Assembly (NCBI RefSeq): GCF_001305575.3
Contig: NZ_CP012373.2
Span: 3,420,261 to 3,484,260 of the forward strand
Length of the DNA: 64,000 bases
Source: Beggiatoa leptomitoformis
Lineage (GTDB): Bacteria; Pseudomonadota; Gammaproteobacteria; Beggiatoales; Beggiatoaceae
Reading direction: 5' to 3'
Positions 1-9,707 of this stretch are shown piece after piece. Each line of letters starts with the position of its first letter. Within the stretch, counting starts at the first letter, position 1. The notes under the pieces are model-generated. The model had not been told where the DNA came from, did not search any database, and was given only the letters and a program-made list of their open reading frames with translations. Made by a program: the position numbers and the translations under genes.

Positions 1-29
1 TATACCCAGATATCGCCAAGGATAAAACA

Positions 30-778
30 ATGAGTCGTCGCTATGCCTTAACCGATGAACAATGGTCAAAACTAGAACCGCTACTCCCTGGACGTAAAGG
101 ACATGTCGGGATGACGGCTAAAGATAACCGCTTGTTTATTGATGCTGTTCTATTCCGTTATCGCAGTGGCATTCCTTGGCGCGACCTCCCCGAACGCTTT
201 GGTGATTTCCGTGTCGTCCATACCCGCTTCAGTCGTTGGTCTAAAAAAGGTGTCTGGGAACGTGTTTTCAAGATACTAAGTGCCGATGCCGATAATGAAT
301 ATGCCATGATAGACAGCACAATAGTTAGAGCGCATCAACATAGTAGTGGTGGTGGTGCAGATGAAGCCATTGGACGTAGCGCAGGGGGTTTAAGTACCAA
401 GATTAACTCCGTTGTTGACGCACTGGGCAATCCGACCCTTTTTTTTTGACTGCGGGACAGGCAAGCGACCTTGAAGGGGCTGATGCTCTTATTCCTCAGA
501 TAAAGGCAAACGCTTTATTGGCTGATAAGGCTTATGATGCTGATGAACGGGTTAGAGATGTTTTAAAACAGAAAAGCATAGAACCTGTGATTCCGTTCAG
601 GAAAAATCGTTTAAATCCACCTGATTATGATAAAGCTCTTTATAAGGCACGTTATTTAATCGAGCATTTCTTTGGTAAATTAAAGCAATATCGTGCAATA
701 GCTACACGATATGATAAACGCGCTAGGAATTTCTTAAGTGGGGTTTATTTGGCTTCTACCTTGATTCTTTTGGCTTGA
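30..778 (+). CDS. IS5-family transposase, two frames joined by -1 frameshift
   Basis: The first frame (30-449, 139 aa) begins MSRRYALTDEQW, carries the DUF4096-type N-terminal region and the first catalytic Asp (MIDSTIVRAHQ). It stops just after a run of nine T. The second frame (446-778, 110 aa) lies in -1 and continues as LTAGQASDLEGAD, then DKAYDAD (second Asp) and the C-terminal part with YLIEHFFGKLKQYR (catalytic Glu). Slippage on the T run would yield one DDE transposase of about 249 aa. Both frames are free of other stops, so this copy may be active, but its left end cannot be checked. Confidence 0.92.
439..447 (+). other. T9 slippage site for transposase -1 frameshift
   Basis: Nine consecutive T residues sit exactly where the first transposase frame ends in TGA and the -1 frame takes over. 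The same run is kept in copy 2 (A9 at 61618-61626 on the plus strand). Many IS427-group elements join their two frames at such a slippery run. Whether it is ribosomal or transcriptional slippage cannot be told from sequence. Confidence 0.75.
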
Positions 779-810
779 ACCTTTAACCCTTCTTATTTGA
801 TGACAGGCTC

Positions 811-898
811 TAGGTGACATATTTAATTTTTCTGCGACTTCTTCCTGTGTCCAACCTTTTAAAGTTCTAAAAAGTTTAATCCTTTCATTTACTTTCAT
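811..898 (-). pseudogene. XRE/Cro-type HTH regulator, truncated by IS insertion
   Basis: On the minus strand an ATG at 898-896, preceded by an AAGGGA ribosome site, starts a frame reading MKVNERIKLFRTLKGWTQEE and then VAEKLNMSP. This is the first half of a classic Cro/C1-type helix-turn-helix (R-x-x-K-G-W-T-Q-E-E-V-A). At 811 the frame runs straight into the terminal repeat of the insertion sequence, so the rest of the DNA-binding domain and any C-terminal part are lost or lie beyond the element outside the window. It is a clear insertional disruption, too short for routine gene calling. Confidence 0.72.
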
Positions 899-1023
899 AA
901 TAATCCCTTTTTTCTGGGTTAAAAATCAGTTAAACGGTTGTAACTTCTATTATTTTTTGTGGATACTGTGAAAACAGTGGATTACCTTAATCAGGCGTTT
1001 TTTCACTTGGTTAGGAGGTCGTT

Positions 1024-1875
1024 ATGAAGTTATTACGTGGGATAGTAACAACCGCATTGTTGGTAGGAATGCACAATGTTTACTCGGCTGATTATAGCTT
1101 AGATGCCAGTACAATGGCAGTGGGAGCAACAGCAGAGGAGAATTTAGTTGTTAAAGAGGGGTGTATTAACCTCGAAGAAAAATGTGATGTAGCTCAAAAA
1201 GCTAAATGGTTCAGTGCGCCATTAACTAAAGTAGGTTCATTAGATATTGGCGGTTCACTACAAGGTGATTTTGAAATTAACCTAACAATTAACATTAATA
1301 ATGGTAGTAAAGGCATTGTTTTACTAACACCCGACAACAAAAGTATTGAGTACAATATAAGCTGGTATGGTGGTTCTGGTGGGGGGTTTAGCACACCTTC
1401 ACTATTACCAAAAGGAATTGGTGAGGGCGGAAGTAGTAGATATGGGATAAACGGTTGGAATAGTATGCCTAGCTTCAATAATATTTCATTTACTGTGCGT
1501 CAGGGCGTGGCTAAGGTTTATATCAATGGTGGTGAATCACTTCTTGACCCAATTACATTTGACAAAAACACTGTATTTAGCCGTGTGTTGATTAAAGGGA
1601 TTAGTTCTAGTGACCGTCTCTCCGAAGTCAAAGTACGTGGCTTACAATCAGCCTCCTTTTGTTCTGGAGGAGGGTCAACTACTACACCCACCACAACCGA
1701 CAGTTGCGCTGCCAACTACAACGCAGGCACAGGTAAATTGACCATTCCTTGCGTTGCTGTTCCCGTATCATTACCTTTTGGCGGTACACAAACACTCAAC
1801 TACAGCGTCGATATGCAACAACGCACAAACACTTTTGCCTTTGATTTAGATTTAAACTCACTAAAACAACGTTAA
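1024..1875 (+). CDS. Secreted protein of unknown function with C-terminal Cys module
   Basis: The 283-aa product starts at an ATG preceded by a strong TAGGAGG site. Residues 1-22 form a signal peptide (MKLLRGIVTTALLVGMHNVYSA). The middle is glycine- and serine-rich with predicted beta strands (around residues 95-150). A CSGGGSTTTPTTT linker leads to a final module with CAANYNAGTGKLTIPCVAV, a paired-cysteine strand motif. No enzyme motif is visible. It most resembles an exported structural or adhesion-type protein, but function is unknown. It stands alone between the broken HTH gene and a convergent ureG. Confidence 0.75.
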   Translation: MKLLRGIVTTALLVGMHNVYSADYSLDASTMAVGATAEENLVVKEGCINLEEKCDVAQKAKWFSAPLTKVGSLDIGGSLQGDFEINLTININNGSKGIVLLTPDNKSIEYNISWYGGSGGGFSTPSLLPKGIGEGGSSRYGINGWNSMPSFNNISFTVRQGVAKVYINGGESLLDPITFDKNTVFSRVLIKGISSSDRLSEVKVRGLQSASFCSGGGSTTTPTTTDSCAANYNAGTGKLTIPCVAVPVSLPFGGTQTLNYSVDMQQRTNTFAFDLDLNSLKQR

Positions 1876-1946
1876 ATATCAATAAAACACAGTTACTAAT
1901 ATAAGTAACCTACACACTTTCATCCTAAGTTTGGATAATCTAAATA

Positions 1947-1988
1947 GTGCGTTACGGTGCGAAAAAATGCACCTGACGCACCCTACGC
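1947..1988. repeat. Palindromic intergenic repeat / possible bidirectional terminator
   Basis: GTGCGT (1947-1952) pairs with ACGCAC (1976-1981), and GGTGC (1956-1960) with GCACC (1969-1973), around an A-rich loop. The sequence continues CCTACG, resembling the widespread short repeat that ends in ACGCACCCTAC. It sits between two convergent genes, the secreted-protein gene and ureG, so it could end transcription from both sides. The rest of 1876-2077 shows nothing else recognisable. Confidence 0.5.
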
Positions 1989-2077
1989 TTGCTTGATACA
2001 GTAAGCCAGTATAAATAGATAAAATAAAAGGTTATAAATCGGGTCATAATCTTGGCGATTTAATCTTAAAATTTGCT

Positions 2078-2686
2078 TTATGTGTTTTTTATTCCGCCAG
2101 TAGTTTCAATAAACGCAATAATCTCCGCTAATCCTTCCCCTGTTTTTAAATTGGAAAAAACAAACGGTTTTGTGTCGCGCATTTTGCGTGCGTCGCGTTC
2201 CATCACGTCTAAAGACGCGCCAACGTAAGGGGCAAGGTCAATTTTATTAATTACTAATAAATCAGATTTAGTAATACCAGGCCCGCCTTTACGGGGAATT
2301 TTATCACCCGCAGCGACATCAATCACATAAAGCGTTAAATCTGATAATTCAGGGCTAAATGTCGCGCTTAAATTATCGCCACCGCTTTCAATAAAAATAA
2401 TTTGTAAATTTGGAAATGTACGGCTGAGTTGTTCAACAGCCACCAAATTCATTGATGCATCTTCACGAATTGCTGTGTGTGGACAACCACCTGTTTCTAC
2501 ACCAATAATTCGTTCAACAGGTAAGGCTTGGCTACGCATTAAAAACTGTGCATCTTCTTTGGTGTAAATATCGTTGGTAACGACAGCTATTTCATAGCGG
2601 TCACGCAAATTTTTACACAATGCGTCAACCAGCGCGGTTTTACCCGACCCAACAGGGCCACCGATACCAACTCGTAAACTAGACAT
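2078..2686 (-). CDS. ureG: Urease accessory GTPase UreG
   Basis: UreG is a SIMIBI-class GTPase that drives nickel delivery into urease with UreD, UreF and UreE. The P-loop is GGPVGSGKT near the N-terminus, followed by the Walker-B/metal region ESGGDN, the switch segment [17 protein letters not shown] with its CPH nickel-binding motif, and the guanine-specificity motif [11 protein letters not shown] place the start at 2686 (202 aa, family length). The frame stays open to an ATG at 2752, which would add 22 residues ending in HKK. No ribosome site clearly decides. No urease structural or other accessory gene is in the window. It follows the MerR gene by about 27 bp if the longer start is used, so it may be cotranscribed with pheT-ihfA-merR. 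Confidence 0.93.
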   Translation of the reverse strand: MSSLRVGIGGPVGSGKTALVDALCKNLRDRYEIAVVTNDIYTKEDAQFLMRSQALPVERIIGVETGGCPHTAIREDASMNLVAVEQLSRTFPNLQIIFIESGGDNLSATFSPELSDLTLYVIDVAAGDKIPRKGGPGITKSDLLVINKIDLAPYVGASLDVMERDARKMRDTKPFVFSNLKTGEGLAEIIAFIETTGGIKNT

Positions 2687-2779
2687 GATTTTTTTATGCG
2701 GACGTTGAGAAAAAAACGAAGGGGAGGGGGCGGCGGTGTGTTGCCATCCCATTGAATTAACAGGATGACAACAAACTAA

Positions 2780-3136
2780 CTAGCTTTGTAGAAGGTATAA
2801 AACTTCTTCAAGTTCAGCCCGTAATTGCTGAATAATGTGCTGACCTTGTTGCAAGTTATTTTCTGGACTATCGCCCAATAATCGCTGTTTCGCGCCACCA
2901 ATAGTAAAACCTTCTTCATACAACAAGTTGCGGATTTGACGAATCAAAACAACATCTTGTCGCTGATAATAACGTCGGTTACCGCGACGTTTAATCGGTT
3001 TTAATTGGGGGAATTCCTGTTCCCAGTAACGCAAAACATGCGGTTTGACAGCGCATAAATCACTGACCTCACCGATAGTGAAATAGCGTTTACCGGGAAT
3101 GACAGGAAGTTCGTTATTGTTCGATGGTTCCAGCAT
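2780..3136 (-). CDS. MerR-family regulator downstream of ihfA
   Basis: This 118-aa protein has a MerR N-terminal winged helix ([20 protein letters not shown], then [20 protein letters not shown]) followed by a short helical tail (residues about 80-118). It lacks the metal-binding cysteines of CueR or ZntR types. A MerR gene of this kind directly after ihfA is common in gammaproteobacteria, where its target is usually unknown. It overlaps the ihfA 3' end by 23 bp, which implies translational coupling. Confidence 0.88.
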   Translation of the reverse strand: MLEPSNNNELPVIPGKRYFTIGEVSDLCAVKPHVLRYWEQEFPQLKPIKRRGNRRYYQRQDVVLIRQIRNLLYEEGFTIGGAKQRLLGDSPENNLQQGQHIIQQLRAELEEVLYLLQS

Positions 3137-3416
3137 ACTCTTCTACTCGTGCACGAAGTTTTTGCCCTGGTCTAAAGGTTACCACACGACGTGCGCTAAT
3201 TGGAATCTCTTCCCCTGTTTTAGGGTTACGTCCGGGACGTTGGTTTTTATTGCGTAAATCAAAGTTACCAAATCCAGACAATTTGACTTGTTCACCTTTT
3301 TCTAAGGCGGTGCGAATTTCTTCGAAAAACAAATCAACCATTTCTTTGGCTTCGCGCTTGTTTAAACCCATTTCGTCAAACAATCTTTCTGCCATTGCTG
3401 CTTTTGTTAATGCCAT
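3114..3416 (-). CDS. ihfA: Integration host factor subunit alpha
   Basis: IHF-alpha pairs with IHF-beta to bend DNA at specific sites in the nucleoid. The 100-aa product has the HU/IHF fold: N-terminal helices ([20 protein letters not shown]), the saddle segment [10 protein letters not shown] and the DNA-intercalating arm with [15 protein letters not shown] choose ATG 3416 over the GTG at 3419; AAGGAAG lies just upstream. It sits 5 bp after pheT and overlaps merR, the standard pheT-ihfA order. The partner ihfB is also in this window at 9376-9654. Confidence 0.96.
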   Translation of the reverse strand: MALTKAAMAERLFDEMGLNKREAKEMVDLFFEEIRTALEKGEQVKLSGFGNFDLRNKNQRPGRNPKTGEEIPISARRVVTFRPGQKLRARVEEYAGTIEQ

Positions 3417-3421
3417 CACTG

Positions 3422-5812
3422 TTACTTCCTTAATTGTGCGTCTAACTGATGTTCTAGTGAACTCAGTATTTGTTCTAGGGTTTTGTCGATTTCCGACTCT
3501 GTTAGATTGCGGGAAATTTCTTGAAAAATCAAGCCTATTGCCAAACTTTTTTTGCCTTCTTCGATGCCTTTCCCCTGATAAACATCGAAAAGAGTCGTTT
3601 CTGCGAGGAAATTAGGCGCAGATTGGCGGACACAATCTAAAACTTTATCAGCAGTTATAGTATTTTGTACCACAACAGCTAGGTCACGGCGCACGGAGGG
3701 ATATTTAGAAACGTCTGTGTAGCTAGGTGTTTCTGCATGACTCAGTGCGGCGAGTTGCAATTCAAATAAATAAACGGGTTGGGTGAAGTCTAATTGTTGT
3801 TGTAATTGCGGATGTAATGCACCGATAATGCCAATTAATGTATTATCTTGATAAATTTCCGCTGTTTGTCCGGGGTGTAATGCGGGGTGTAAGCCTGCGA
3901 TAAAACGATAGGGTTTACGGCTGACTGCGAGTAAGTTTTCTACGTGGGCTTTTACATCAAAAAAGTCGGTATTGATGGCAGATAAGCCCCATTGCTCAGG
4001 ATAGCGGCTGCCTGTAACGATGCCTGCTATCATGCGTTCTTGTTGTAAACCGTCAGCACTGGGTACGAATCGTAATCCTGTTTCAAAGAGACGCACGCGC
4101 GCTTGTTGGCGGGTCAGGTTGTATTGTGCGGTTTGTAATAGCCCTGTCCAGAGTGTAGTGCGCATGACGGACATATCGATAGCCGTTGGATTATCTTGGC
4201 GTTTGGCAATGGGATTGGCTAATGTAAGCCCTGCATGGTCGGGTGTGAGTTGTTTTTGTAAATCAGCATCGACAAAGCTGTAGGTAATTGCTTCGTAGTA
4301 GCCTTGTTGTATCAGCACGTCGCGCAGTTGTTGCAGGGCAACGGGGGGAACGGCTTGCATCACAAAATTACCTTGTGGAGGACGGGCAGGTATGTTGTGA
4401 TAGCCGTAAACACGAGCAATTTCTTCAATAATATCAACTTCTATTGTAATATCAAAGCGGTAGCTAGGTGGTGTTATTTGCCATATATCGCCTTGTTGTA
4501 CAACGTGCATGTTAAGTCGTTGCAGAATGTCGTTAATTTCTTGGGAGGTAAAAGAGTGACCCAAGAGGGATTGAATGCGTTGTAGGCGCACGGTCACAAC
4601 GGCAGGGCTGGGAATTTGGGCGGTGTCGGTGACTTCAGTGATTGCGCCTGCTTGTCCCCCTGCAATATCGAGTAGTAGGGCTGTTGCGCGTTCTAGGGCG
4701 ATGCGTTGTAGTTGTGGGTCAACCCCGCGTTCGAAACGGTGTGAGGAGTCAGTGTGCAAGCCGTAACGTCTGGCACAACCAGCGAGTTGACGCGGGGCAA
4801 AGAAAGCACTTTCAAAGAAGATGTCGATGGTGTCATCGACGACACCCGAACCTGCGCCACCCATTACGCCTGCAATGGCTAAGGGTTGTTGTTCATCGGC
4901 AATGACTAAGGTTTGTTCGTCGAGTTGAATGATTTGTTCATTTAACAAGGTGAGTTTTTCGCCTTGTTTGGCTAGTCGCACCACGATGCTGCCGTTTAAT
5001 TTGGCTAAATCAAACGCGTGCATGGGTTGTCCCAGTTCTAATAAAACGTAATTAGTGATGTCAACAATGGGGTTAATACTGCGAATACCACCCCGCCGTA
5101 GGCGTTCTTGCATCCAGAGCGGGGTTGTGGCTTTGGGATTTATACCCCGCACAACGCGCCCCAGATAACGCGGACAACCGTTGTTGTTTTCTATGCGCAC
5201 AGGGAATGTGTCGGCAATGGTTGCGGGAATCGCGAGCATTTTGGGTGCGGTGAGTGTTGTGCTGGTGAGGGCCTTAACTTCACGCGCAATTCCTTGAATG
5301 CTTAAGCAGTCGCCACGGTTAGGCGTTAGTTCAATAATGATGCTGGTATCATCTAAGCCTAAGTAGGTACGCACAGATTCGCCAATGGGTGCATCTGTAG
5401 GAAGCGGCATTAATCCTTCTGATGTTTCAGCAAGTCCTAATTCTTTGGCTGAACATAGCATTCCGTGCGATTCAACACCACGTAATTTGCTTTTTTTGAT
5501 GCGTATATCGTTGGGTAACACTGCTCCGATGAGCGCGACAGGGACTTTCATGTCTGCCTGTACGTTGCTTGCTCCGCAAACGATGTTTAAAGGGGTTTCT
5601 TGACCTACGTTGATTTGGCAGACTTTTAATTTTTCTGCATCAGGATGGCGTTCAACGGTTAAGACTTGACCAACAACAACATTATCAAATGCAGGTGCGA
5701 CAGCTTCTGTGTCGTCGACTTCTAAGCCTGCCATTGTTAAGCAGTTAATGAGTTCTTCTGTTGTCATTTGGGGATTAACCCAAGTACGTAACCATTGTTC
5801 GCTGAATTTCAT
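3422..5812 (-). CDS. pheT: Phenylalanine--tRNA ligase beta subunit
   Basis: This is the large subunit of the alpha2-beta2 PheRS that charges tRNA-Phe. Its 796 aa match the bacterial norm. In order: N-terminal EMAP/tRNA-binding OB fold (residues about 40-150, [21 protein letters not shown]), B3/4 editing domain (about 210-390, with [12 protein letters not shown] and MHAFDLAKL), B5 domain (about 400-475), catalytic-like core, and a C-terminal anticodon-binding ferredoxin fold ([12 protein letters not shown]). pheS does not precede it; pheS is at 14451-15449. The 150 bp upstream contain only a small hairpin, so pheT probably has its own promoter. Confidence 0.97.
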   Translation of the reverse strand: MKFSEQWLRTWVNPQMTTEELINCLTMAGLEVDDTEAVAPAFDNVVVGQVLTVERHPDAEKLKVCQINVGQETPLNIVCGASNVQADMKVPVALIGAVLPNDIRIKKSKLRGVESHGMLCSAKELGLAETSEGLMPLPTDAPIGESVRTYLGLDDTSIIIELTPNRGDCLSIQGIAREVKALTSTTLTAPKMLAIPATIADTFPVRIENNNGCPRYLGRVVRGINPKATTPLWMQERLRRGGIRSINPIVDITNYVLLELGQPMHAFDLAKLNGSIVVRLAKQGEKLTLLNEQIIQLDEQTLVIADEQQPLAIAGVMGGAGSGVVDDTIDIFFESAFFAPRQLAGCARRYGLHTDSSHRFERGVDPQLQRIALERATALLLDIAGGQAGAITEVTDTAQIPSPAVVTVRLQRIQSLLGHSFTSQEINDILQRLNMHVVQQGDIWQITPPSYRFDITIEVDIIEEIARVYGYHNIPARPPQGNFVMQAVPPVALQQLRDVLIQQGYYEAITYSFVDADLQKQLTPDHAGLTLANPIAKRQDNPTAIDMSVMRTTLWTGLLQTAQYNLTRQQARVRLFETGLRFVPSADGLQQERMIAGIVTGSRYPEQWGLSAINTDFFDVKAHVENLLAVSRKPYRFIAGLHPALHPGQTAEIYQDNTLIGIIGALHPQLQQQLDFTQPVYLFELQLAALSHAETPSYTDVSKYPSVRRDLAVVVQNTITADKVLDCVRQSAPNFLAETTLFDVYQGKGIEEGKKSLAIGLIFQEISRNLTESEIDKTLEQILSSLEHQLDAQLRK

Positions 5813-5922
5813 AGGTAAACCTTATTGTTGCTATTTTGTGGGGCATTGTAGGCGTTAAGCTATTGGGTAATTTATCTAAATTAAAACTTAATCATTCAGA
5901 TAATTAGTGTCATCAAAACGTT

Positions 5923-5940
5923 GCACAAATAGGTTTGTGC
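5923..5940. repeat. Short hairpin repeat
   Basis: GCACAAA (5923-5929) and TTTGTGC (5934-5940) form a perfect 7-bp stem with loop TAGG, followed by CTACA. A related hairpin, GTGCGAATTTGTTTGCAC then CTAC, lies at 25539-25556. It sits between the Sel1 gene and pheT. No U-tract follows on either side. Confidence 0.4.
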
Positions 5941-5962
5941 CTACAGTCAATTCTTTAGGTGA

Positions 5963-6967
5963 TTAATTGGGTTGTTCTACGCTGTCTGGCTGCGTGGTGA
6001 TTGGCATGGCAATGTCTGGCACAGGGACTATTGGGGTTTCTTCAACCGTTGATTTTCCGGGCATGAGATGGTTTTTTATCCATTCGCTGGTGAGACGTTC
6101 GCCTTCTGCACTTTGTTCAGGGGTTAGTTCTTTTAATAGTTTGTTTGCGGAGGTTTCCGCTTGCTTATTGCCATATAAGGTTGCGACTAGAAACCAGTGA
6201 TAGGCAAGTGCAGGATTTTTTTCTGTGCCTTTACCATCACGATACATGGTTGCAAGCAGGGCTTGTGAGGCGGCGTAACCTTTTTCAGCGGCTAAGGTTA
6301 TCCATTTTAGAGCCTCAGCATAGTCTTGTTTAACGCCAACGCCTTCGTAGTACATCACCCCTAATTTAGCTTGTGCATCAAATAAACCTTGTTCCGCCGA
6401 TTTTTTTAGCCATTCACTAGCAAGTATTTGATTACTTGGTGTACCAATACCGTCACGATACATCATGCCGAGTTTGTATTGTGCATCAGCACGCCCTGTT
6501 TCTGCCATTTTAAATGTTTTGCGAAAGTCATCGGTATAGCTAACACGTAAATATCGTTCTACTTTAGCGCGCATGTTTGTCGCTTTTGGATGTCCATTGG
6601 CTTCTGCTTTGCGTAACCAATAGAGGGCATGGCTTGGATTTTGGACTGTGCCAATGCCGTCCGCATACATAATTCCAATTTTATATTGGGCTTCTTTTAG
6701 CCCACGTTGTGCGGCTTCTTCATAAAATAAGGCCGCTTTTTTCAGATCAACGCTTGTCCCTTTGCCTGTTTCATATAAGCGTCCTAATTCCCAAAGTGCA
6801 TTATCGTTGCCTTGACGGATGGCTTCTCCAAAGGCTTTTACGGCGTTATTAAAATCGGATTTTTGGAGATATTCTTGTCCACGGGCATAATAATCTACGG
6901 GTTCTTCTGACCAAGTAGGCAAAGCGGAGATAACAAGCAGTAAACCAATAGTTAAACGCAATAACAT
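5963..6967 (-). CDS. Exported Sel1-like repeat protein
   Basis: The 334-aa product begins with a signal peptide (MLLRLTIGLLLVISALPTWS, cleavage near residue 20). It then carries a TPR-like start and about six Sel1 repeats of around 36 residues, with hallmarks such as A-x-x-x-L-G-x-M-Y-x-x-G-x-G (for example YKLGMMYRDGIGTPSNQILA and AKLGVMYYEGVGVKQDYAEA). Sel1 solenoids mediate protein-protein contacts, often in envelope or stress-signalling pathways; the partner is unknown. A Pro/Thr-rich tail ends it. It begins 15 bp after pyrF and is probably in the same transcript. Confidence 0.87.
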   Translation of the reverse strand: MLLRLTIGLLLVISALPTWSEEPVDYYARGQEYLQKSDFNNAVKAFGEAIRQGNDNALWELGRLYETGKGTSVDLKKAALFYEEAAQRGLKEAQYKIGIMYADGIGTVQNPSHALYWLRKAEANGHPKATNMRAKVERYLRVSYTDDFRKTFKMAETGRADAQYKLGMMYRDGIGTPSNQILASEWLKKSAEQGLFDAQAKLGVMYYEGVGVKQDYAEALKWITLAAEKGYAASQALLATMYRDGKGTEKNPALAYHWFLVATLYGNKQAETSANKLLKELTPEQSAEGERLTSEWIKNHLMPGKSTVEETPIVPVPDIAMPITTQPDSVEQPN

Positions 6968-6982
6968 GAAGCAACTCCTGTC

Positions 6983-7684
6983 TTAAACGGTGAGTGATTG
7001 TGAAATAGCGTGCAAAGCCTGTAATGGGTCTGGGGCGCGTGTAATTGGGCGACCAATGACTAAATAGTTTGCACCTTGTTGTAAGGCTTCTTGTGGGGTC
7101 ATTGTGCGTTTTTGGTCGTCTTGTTGGCTTTGTTGTGGACGAATACCCGGTGTAACCAATTGTAGCGGGGTACTAATCGATTGACGAATTAAACTAATTT
7201 CATGTGGCGAGCAAACCAAGCCATCTAATCCATTGGCTTCTGTCAAACGAGCAAGGCGTAACACATTATCGGTTAATGAGCCGTGTAAGCCCATGCCATA
7301 TAAATCCGCCGTTTCTAAACTGGTGAGTATGCTTACAGCAATCAGGAGTGGACGTTGTGGATAACCTGCTAAGGCTTCACGCGCAGCAATAAGCATGTCG
7401 CGACCACCTAACGCATGAACATTTACCATCCATACCCCTAACTCAGCCGCCGCTTTGACAGCACCCGCAACGGTGTTGGGAATGTCATGAAATTTTAAAT
7501 CTAAAAAGACATCAAACCCTTGATTTACCAATTTTTCAACCAGATGAGGTCCTGCGTGGGTAAATAATTCCATACCAACTTTTAAACGGCATCCACTGGC
7601 TTTTAGTTGTTCGGCTAATGCGAGTGCAGGCTTTGCATCAGGATAATCTAGGGCAATAATTAATGACGTAGCATTATTCACCAT
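6983..7684 (-). CDS. pyrF: Orotidine 5'-phosphate decarboxylase
   Basis: PyrF converts OMP to UMP, the last step of de novo pyrimidine synthesis. The 233-aa TIM-barrel protein shows IIALDYPD (catalytic Asp), [10 protein letters not shown] and the active-site signature [13 protein letters not shown] with its Asp-Lys-Asp network, and ends with VTPGIRP and YLVIGRPIT phosphate-binding segments. ATG 7684 is favoured because AAGGAA lies directly upstream. It overlaps the end of lapB by 11 bp; lapB-pyrF is the usual gammaproteobacterial order. Confidence 0.97.
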   Translation of the reverse strand: MVNNATSLIIALDYPDAKPALALAEQLKASGCRLKVGMELFTHAGPHLVEKLVNQGFDVFLDLKFHDIPNTVAGAVKAAAELGVWMVNVHALGGRDMLIAAREALAGYPQRPLLIAVSILTSLETADLYGMGLHGSLTDNVLRLARLTEANGLDGLVCSPHEISLIRQSISTPLQLVTPGIRPQQSQQDDQKRTMTPQEALQQGANYLVIGRPITRAPDPLQALHAISQSLTV

Positions 7685-8849
7685 CAATTCCTTGTATCGG
7701 TTTTATCGTGTTCCATTGTTTACAGCTTGGACATTGCCAATGCAGCGTTTTTCCACGAAAACCACAGTGACTACATTGATAAATAGAGCGATTTTTTAAT
7801 AATTGTGTGGTCATATCCTTCAGTAATAATAAATGTTCGTGCGTGATACTACTGGAGTTAGACAGGGCTAAATCGAGTAAAAAATCTAAACCACGAATTG
7901 AAGGACGTTTGTGTAATTGTTTTACAATAAAATCAGCGGCTTCCTGCTCACCTTGTTGTGCTTTTAAAATTTTAGCTAATTCCAATATAGGAGTCATTCC
8001 CGCGTCCGTATTTAAAACCGACTGTAAATAGGCAATAAAAGCGGTAGGTCGTCCTAAGTGTTGGTAGCAGGTTTGCAATGGTTCAATAATTTCTGATAAA
8101 TAATCATTATCTTGTTGCCCAACTCGTTGAAAAGCATTAATTGCCTGTTGCCATTGTGCCTGTGTAAGTGCTAGTTCACCTTCTAATAAACTCGCTCGCA
8201 CACATAACGGGTCACATTGTAAGGCTAACTGTAATGTTTCCTGCGCTTGGGTATATAGCTGTTGTTGAAGTAAAATTTCTGCTTGTTCGCAGTGGTAATG
8301 GGCAATCACCGTATTTAAACACTCGTCTGACACACTTGCGAGTGCTTCTGCGGTTGTGATGGCTTTTCCCCATTCATGTTCTTGTTGATAAATATCTAAT
8401 AATTGGTGATAGGCATAATCACGATGTTCTTCAGACTCAATTAATTTTTCAAATAATGCTTCTGCACGGTCTAATAATCCTGCACGACGATAATCATAGG
8501 CTAATTCTAATACGGCAAGATTGCGCTGAGCGGCATCTAAAGAAGGACGCGCAATCAAGTTTTCATGTACCCGAATAGCACGGTTGACCTCTCCGCGTCG
8601 ACGGAATAATGCGCCTAGGGCTAAATGAGTTTCAACGGTATCGCTATCTACATCGATAAGTTTAATAAAAACATCGATAGCTTTATCAGGCTGTTCATTA
8701 AGGAGATAATTCAAACCTCGGAAATAATCGGAGGAAAAACGTAATAAATTTACACTATCGCCACTACGTGCTTGACGATGATGTTTTCTCGCGGCTAACC
8801 AACCCGAAGCAGCAGCAACAGGTAATAACAACCATAAAAGTTCTAACAT
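7674..8849 (-). CDS. lapB: Lipopolysaccharide assembly protein LapB (YciM)
   Basis: LapB is an inner-membrane-anchored TPR protein that controls LpxC turnover through FtsH and so balances LPS synthesis. The sequence shows one N-terminal membrane helix ([19 protein letters not shown]), a TPR array (residues about 45-330) and a C-terminal rubredoxin-like zinc knuckle ([10 protein letters not shown], then WQCPSCKQW). Length (391 aa from ATG 8849) matches E. coli LapB. An in-frame GTG at 8858 is an alternative start. The customary upstream lapA is not found between this gene and ihfB. Confidence 0.94.
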   Translation of the reverse strand: MLELLWLLLPVAAASGWLAARKHHRQARSGDSVNLLRFSSDYFRGLNYLLNEQPDKAIDVFIKLIDVDSDTVETHLALGALFRRRGEVNRAIRVHENLIARPSLDAAQRNLAVLELAYDYRRAGLLDRAEALFEKLIESEEHRDYAYHQLLDIYQQEHEWGKAITTAEALASVSDECLNTVIAHYHCEQAEILLQQQLYTQAQETLQLALQCDPLCVRASLLEGELALTQAQWQQAINAFQRVGQQDNDYLSEIIEPLQTCYQHLGRPTAFIAYLQSVLNTDAGMTPILELAKILKAQQGEQEAADFIVKQLHKRPSIRGLDFLLDLALSNSSSITHEHLLLLKDMTTQLLKNRSIYQCSHCGFRGKTLHWQCPSCKQWNTIKPIQGIDGE

Positions 8850-9375
8850 GGCAAGCACGCACCCAAACGGCCTTGACTATATCGTTGCTTGTCAGAAACA
8901 ACCAACGTTGTTTTTTTATATAAAACACTAACGATGCTTAGGAAGACTAAACAAATGAACCCTATCGTTACACTCTCACGCGTTGTTTTTGCCAGACAAC
9001 AAGAAAAAAAAACGAGTGGGGAAAAAAAAGTGACTCGCCGTATGCTGTTGCGCAGATTTCCGTTCCGCATGAATTTGTTTCAAACCCCAAAAATAAAAAC
9101 CGTCATAATTGATAGCAATAGATTAACACAAGTAATATATAGGTAGATTGTCAACCTGACAGGGCAACACTTGCATGTTCCCGTATTAGAAAGGATTAAA
9201 TACCTGCCTATCTATGCAGAGGGTTTACACAACAATCTCGTAAACGCTATTTATTGTATAGACAGGCAAGTCAATCTCAAGATTTGCGCTACACGATAGT
9301 GTGGGGTTTAGCTAATAACCCCACCGATAGAATAGCGAGTATTACGTTGAATAAATAAAAACCTAATTTGGATTA
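8850..9375. other. Non-coding stretch between ihfB and lapB
   Basis: About 520 bp without a convincing gene. A 75-codon open frame on the minus strand (9070-8843) is rich in homopolymer-encoded residues and overlaps lapB. It does not resemble LapA, which usually lies here. The stretch holds a hairpin at 9301-9324 and an imperfect long inverted pair (TGCCTATCTATGCA near 9212, TGTATAGACAGGCA near 9256). The likely lapB promoter must be in this stretch, but I cannot place it with confidence. Confidence 0.5.
9301..9324 (-). terminator. Hairpin downstream of ihfB
   Basis: GTGGGGTT (9301-9308) and AACCCCAC (9317-9324) form a perfect 8-bp stem with an 8-nt loop, about 50 bp past the ihfB stop. There is no run of U after it, so it could end or slow transcription or protect the mRNA end. 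The terminator call is tentative. Confidence 0.42.
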
Positions 9376-9654
9376 CTATACATTTACCCGGTCACGCAAC
9401 TCTTTACCAGGTTTAAAGTGCGGTACATGTTTCGCGGGTAAGGAAACAGCATCGCCTGTCTTAGGGTTGCGACCAACACGGGGTGGACGGAAATGTAAAG
9501 AAAAGCTACCAAAGCCACGAATTTCAATACGTTCCCCATTCGCTAAGGCTTGTGCCATGTGTTCTAACAGTGTTTTCACTGCTAAATCAATGTCTTTATG
9601 TGCTAGTTGCGTTTGCTTTTGCGCAATCGCCTCAATCAGTTCGGACTTTGTCAT
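9376..9654 (-). CDS. ihfB: Integration host factor subunit beta
   Basis: This 92-aa HU/IHF-fold protein forms the heterodimer with IhfA. It shows [14 protein letters not shown], the core strand [16 protein letters not shown] and the DNA arm [15 protein letters not shown]. The position directly downstream of rpsA is the conserved gammaproteobacterial arrangement. The 110-bp gap from rpsA contains a long-loop hairpin (9708-9741), so ihfB may be expressed both by read-through and separately. Confidence 0.96.
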   Translation of the reverse strand: MTKSELIEAIAQKQTQLAHKDIDLAVKTLLEHMAQALANGERIEIRGFGSFSLHFRPPRVGRNPKTGDAVSLPAKHVPHFKPGKELRDRVNV

Positions 9655-9707
9655 TATGTGTACCCTGAATAAAAGCAGTTGATATTAACTATGTTGTTAT
9701 TATTAGA

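Larger units (their letters stand above)
1..810 (+). mobile_element. IS5-family (IS427-type) insertion sequence, copy 1, left end outside window
   Basis: This nearly matches the complete copy at 61255-62105 in inverted orientation. By comparison with that copy, about 41 bases of the left end lie before position 1, giving a full length near 851 bp. The right terminal repeat ends at 810 and reads inward as GAGCCTGTCATCAAATA. The next bases are TA, matching the TA flanks of copy 2. A few point differences separate the copies, for example Lys versus Gln in the transposase near position 245. Two overlapping frames encode the transposase. Confidence 0.93.

Noticed and set aside
3124-3615. 163-codon plus-strand frame opposite ihfA/pheT
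   Set aside because: Antisense shadow of two certain genes; the sequence matches nothing.
4304-4905. Open frames on the plus strand opposite pheT
   Set aside because: They are shadows within a certain aminoacyl-tRNA synthetase gene.
8843-9070. 75-codon minus-strand frame with one hydrophobic segment, in the place of lapA
   Set aside because: It overlaps lapB, is made largely of homopolymer-encoded residues and shows no LapA (DUF1049) features.
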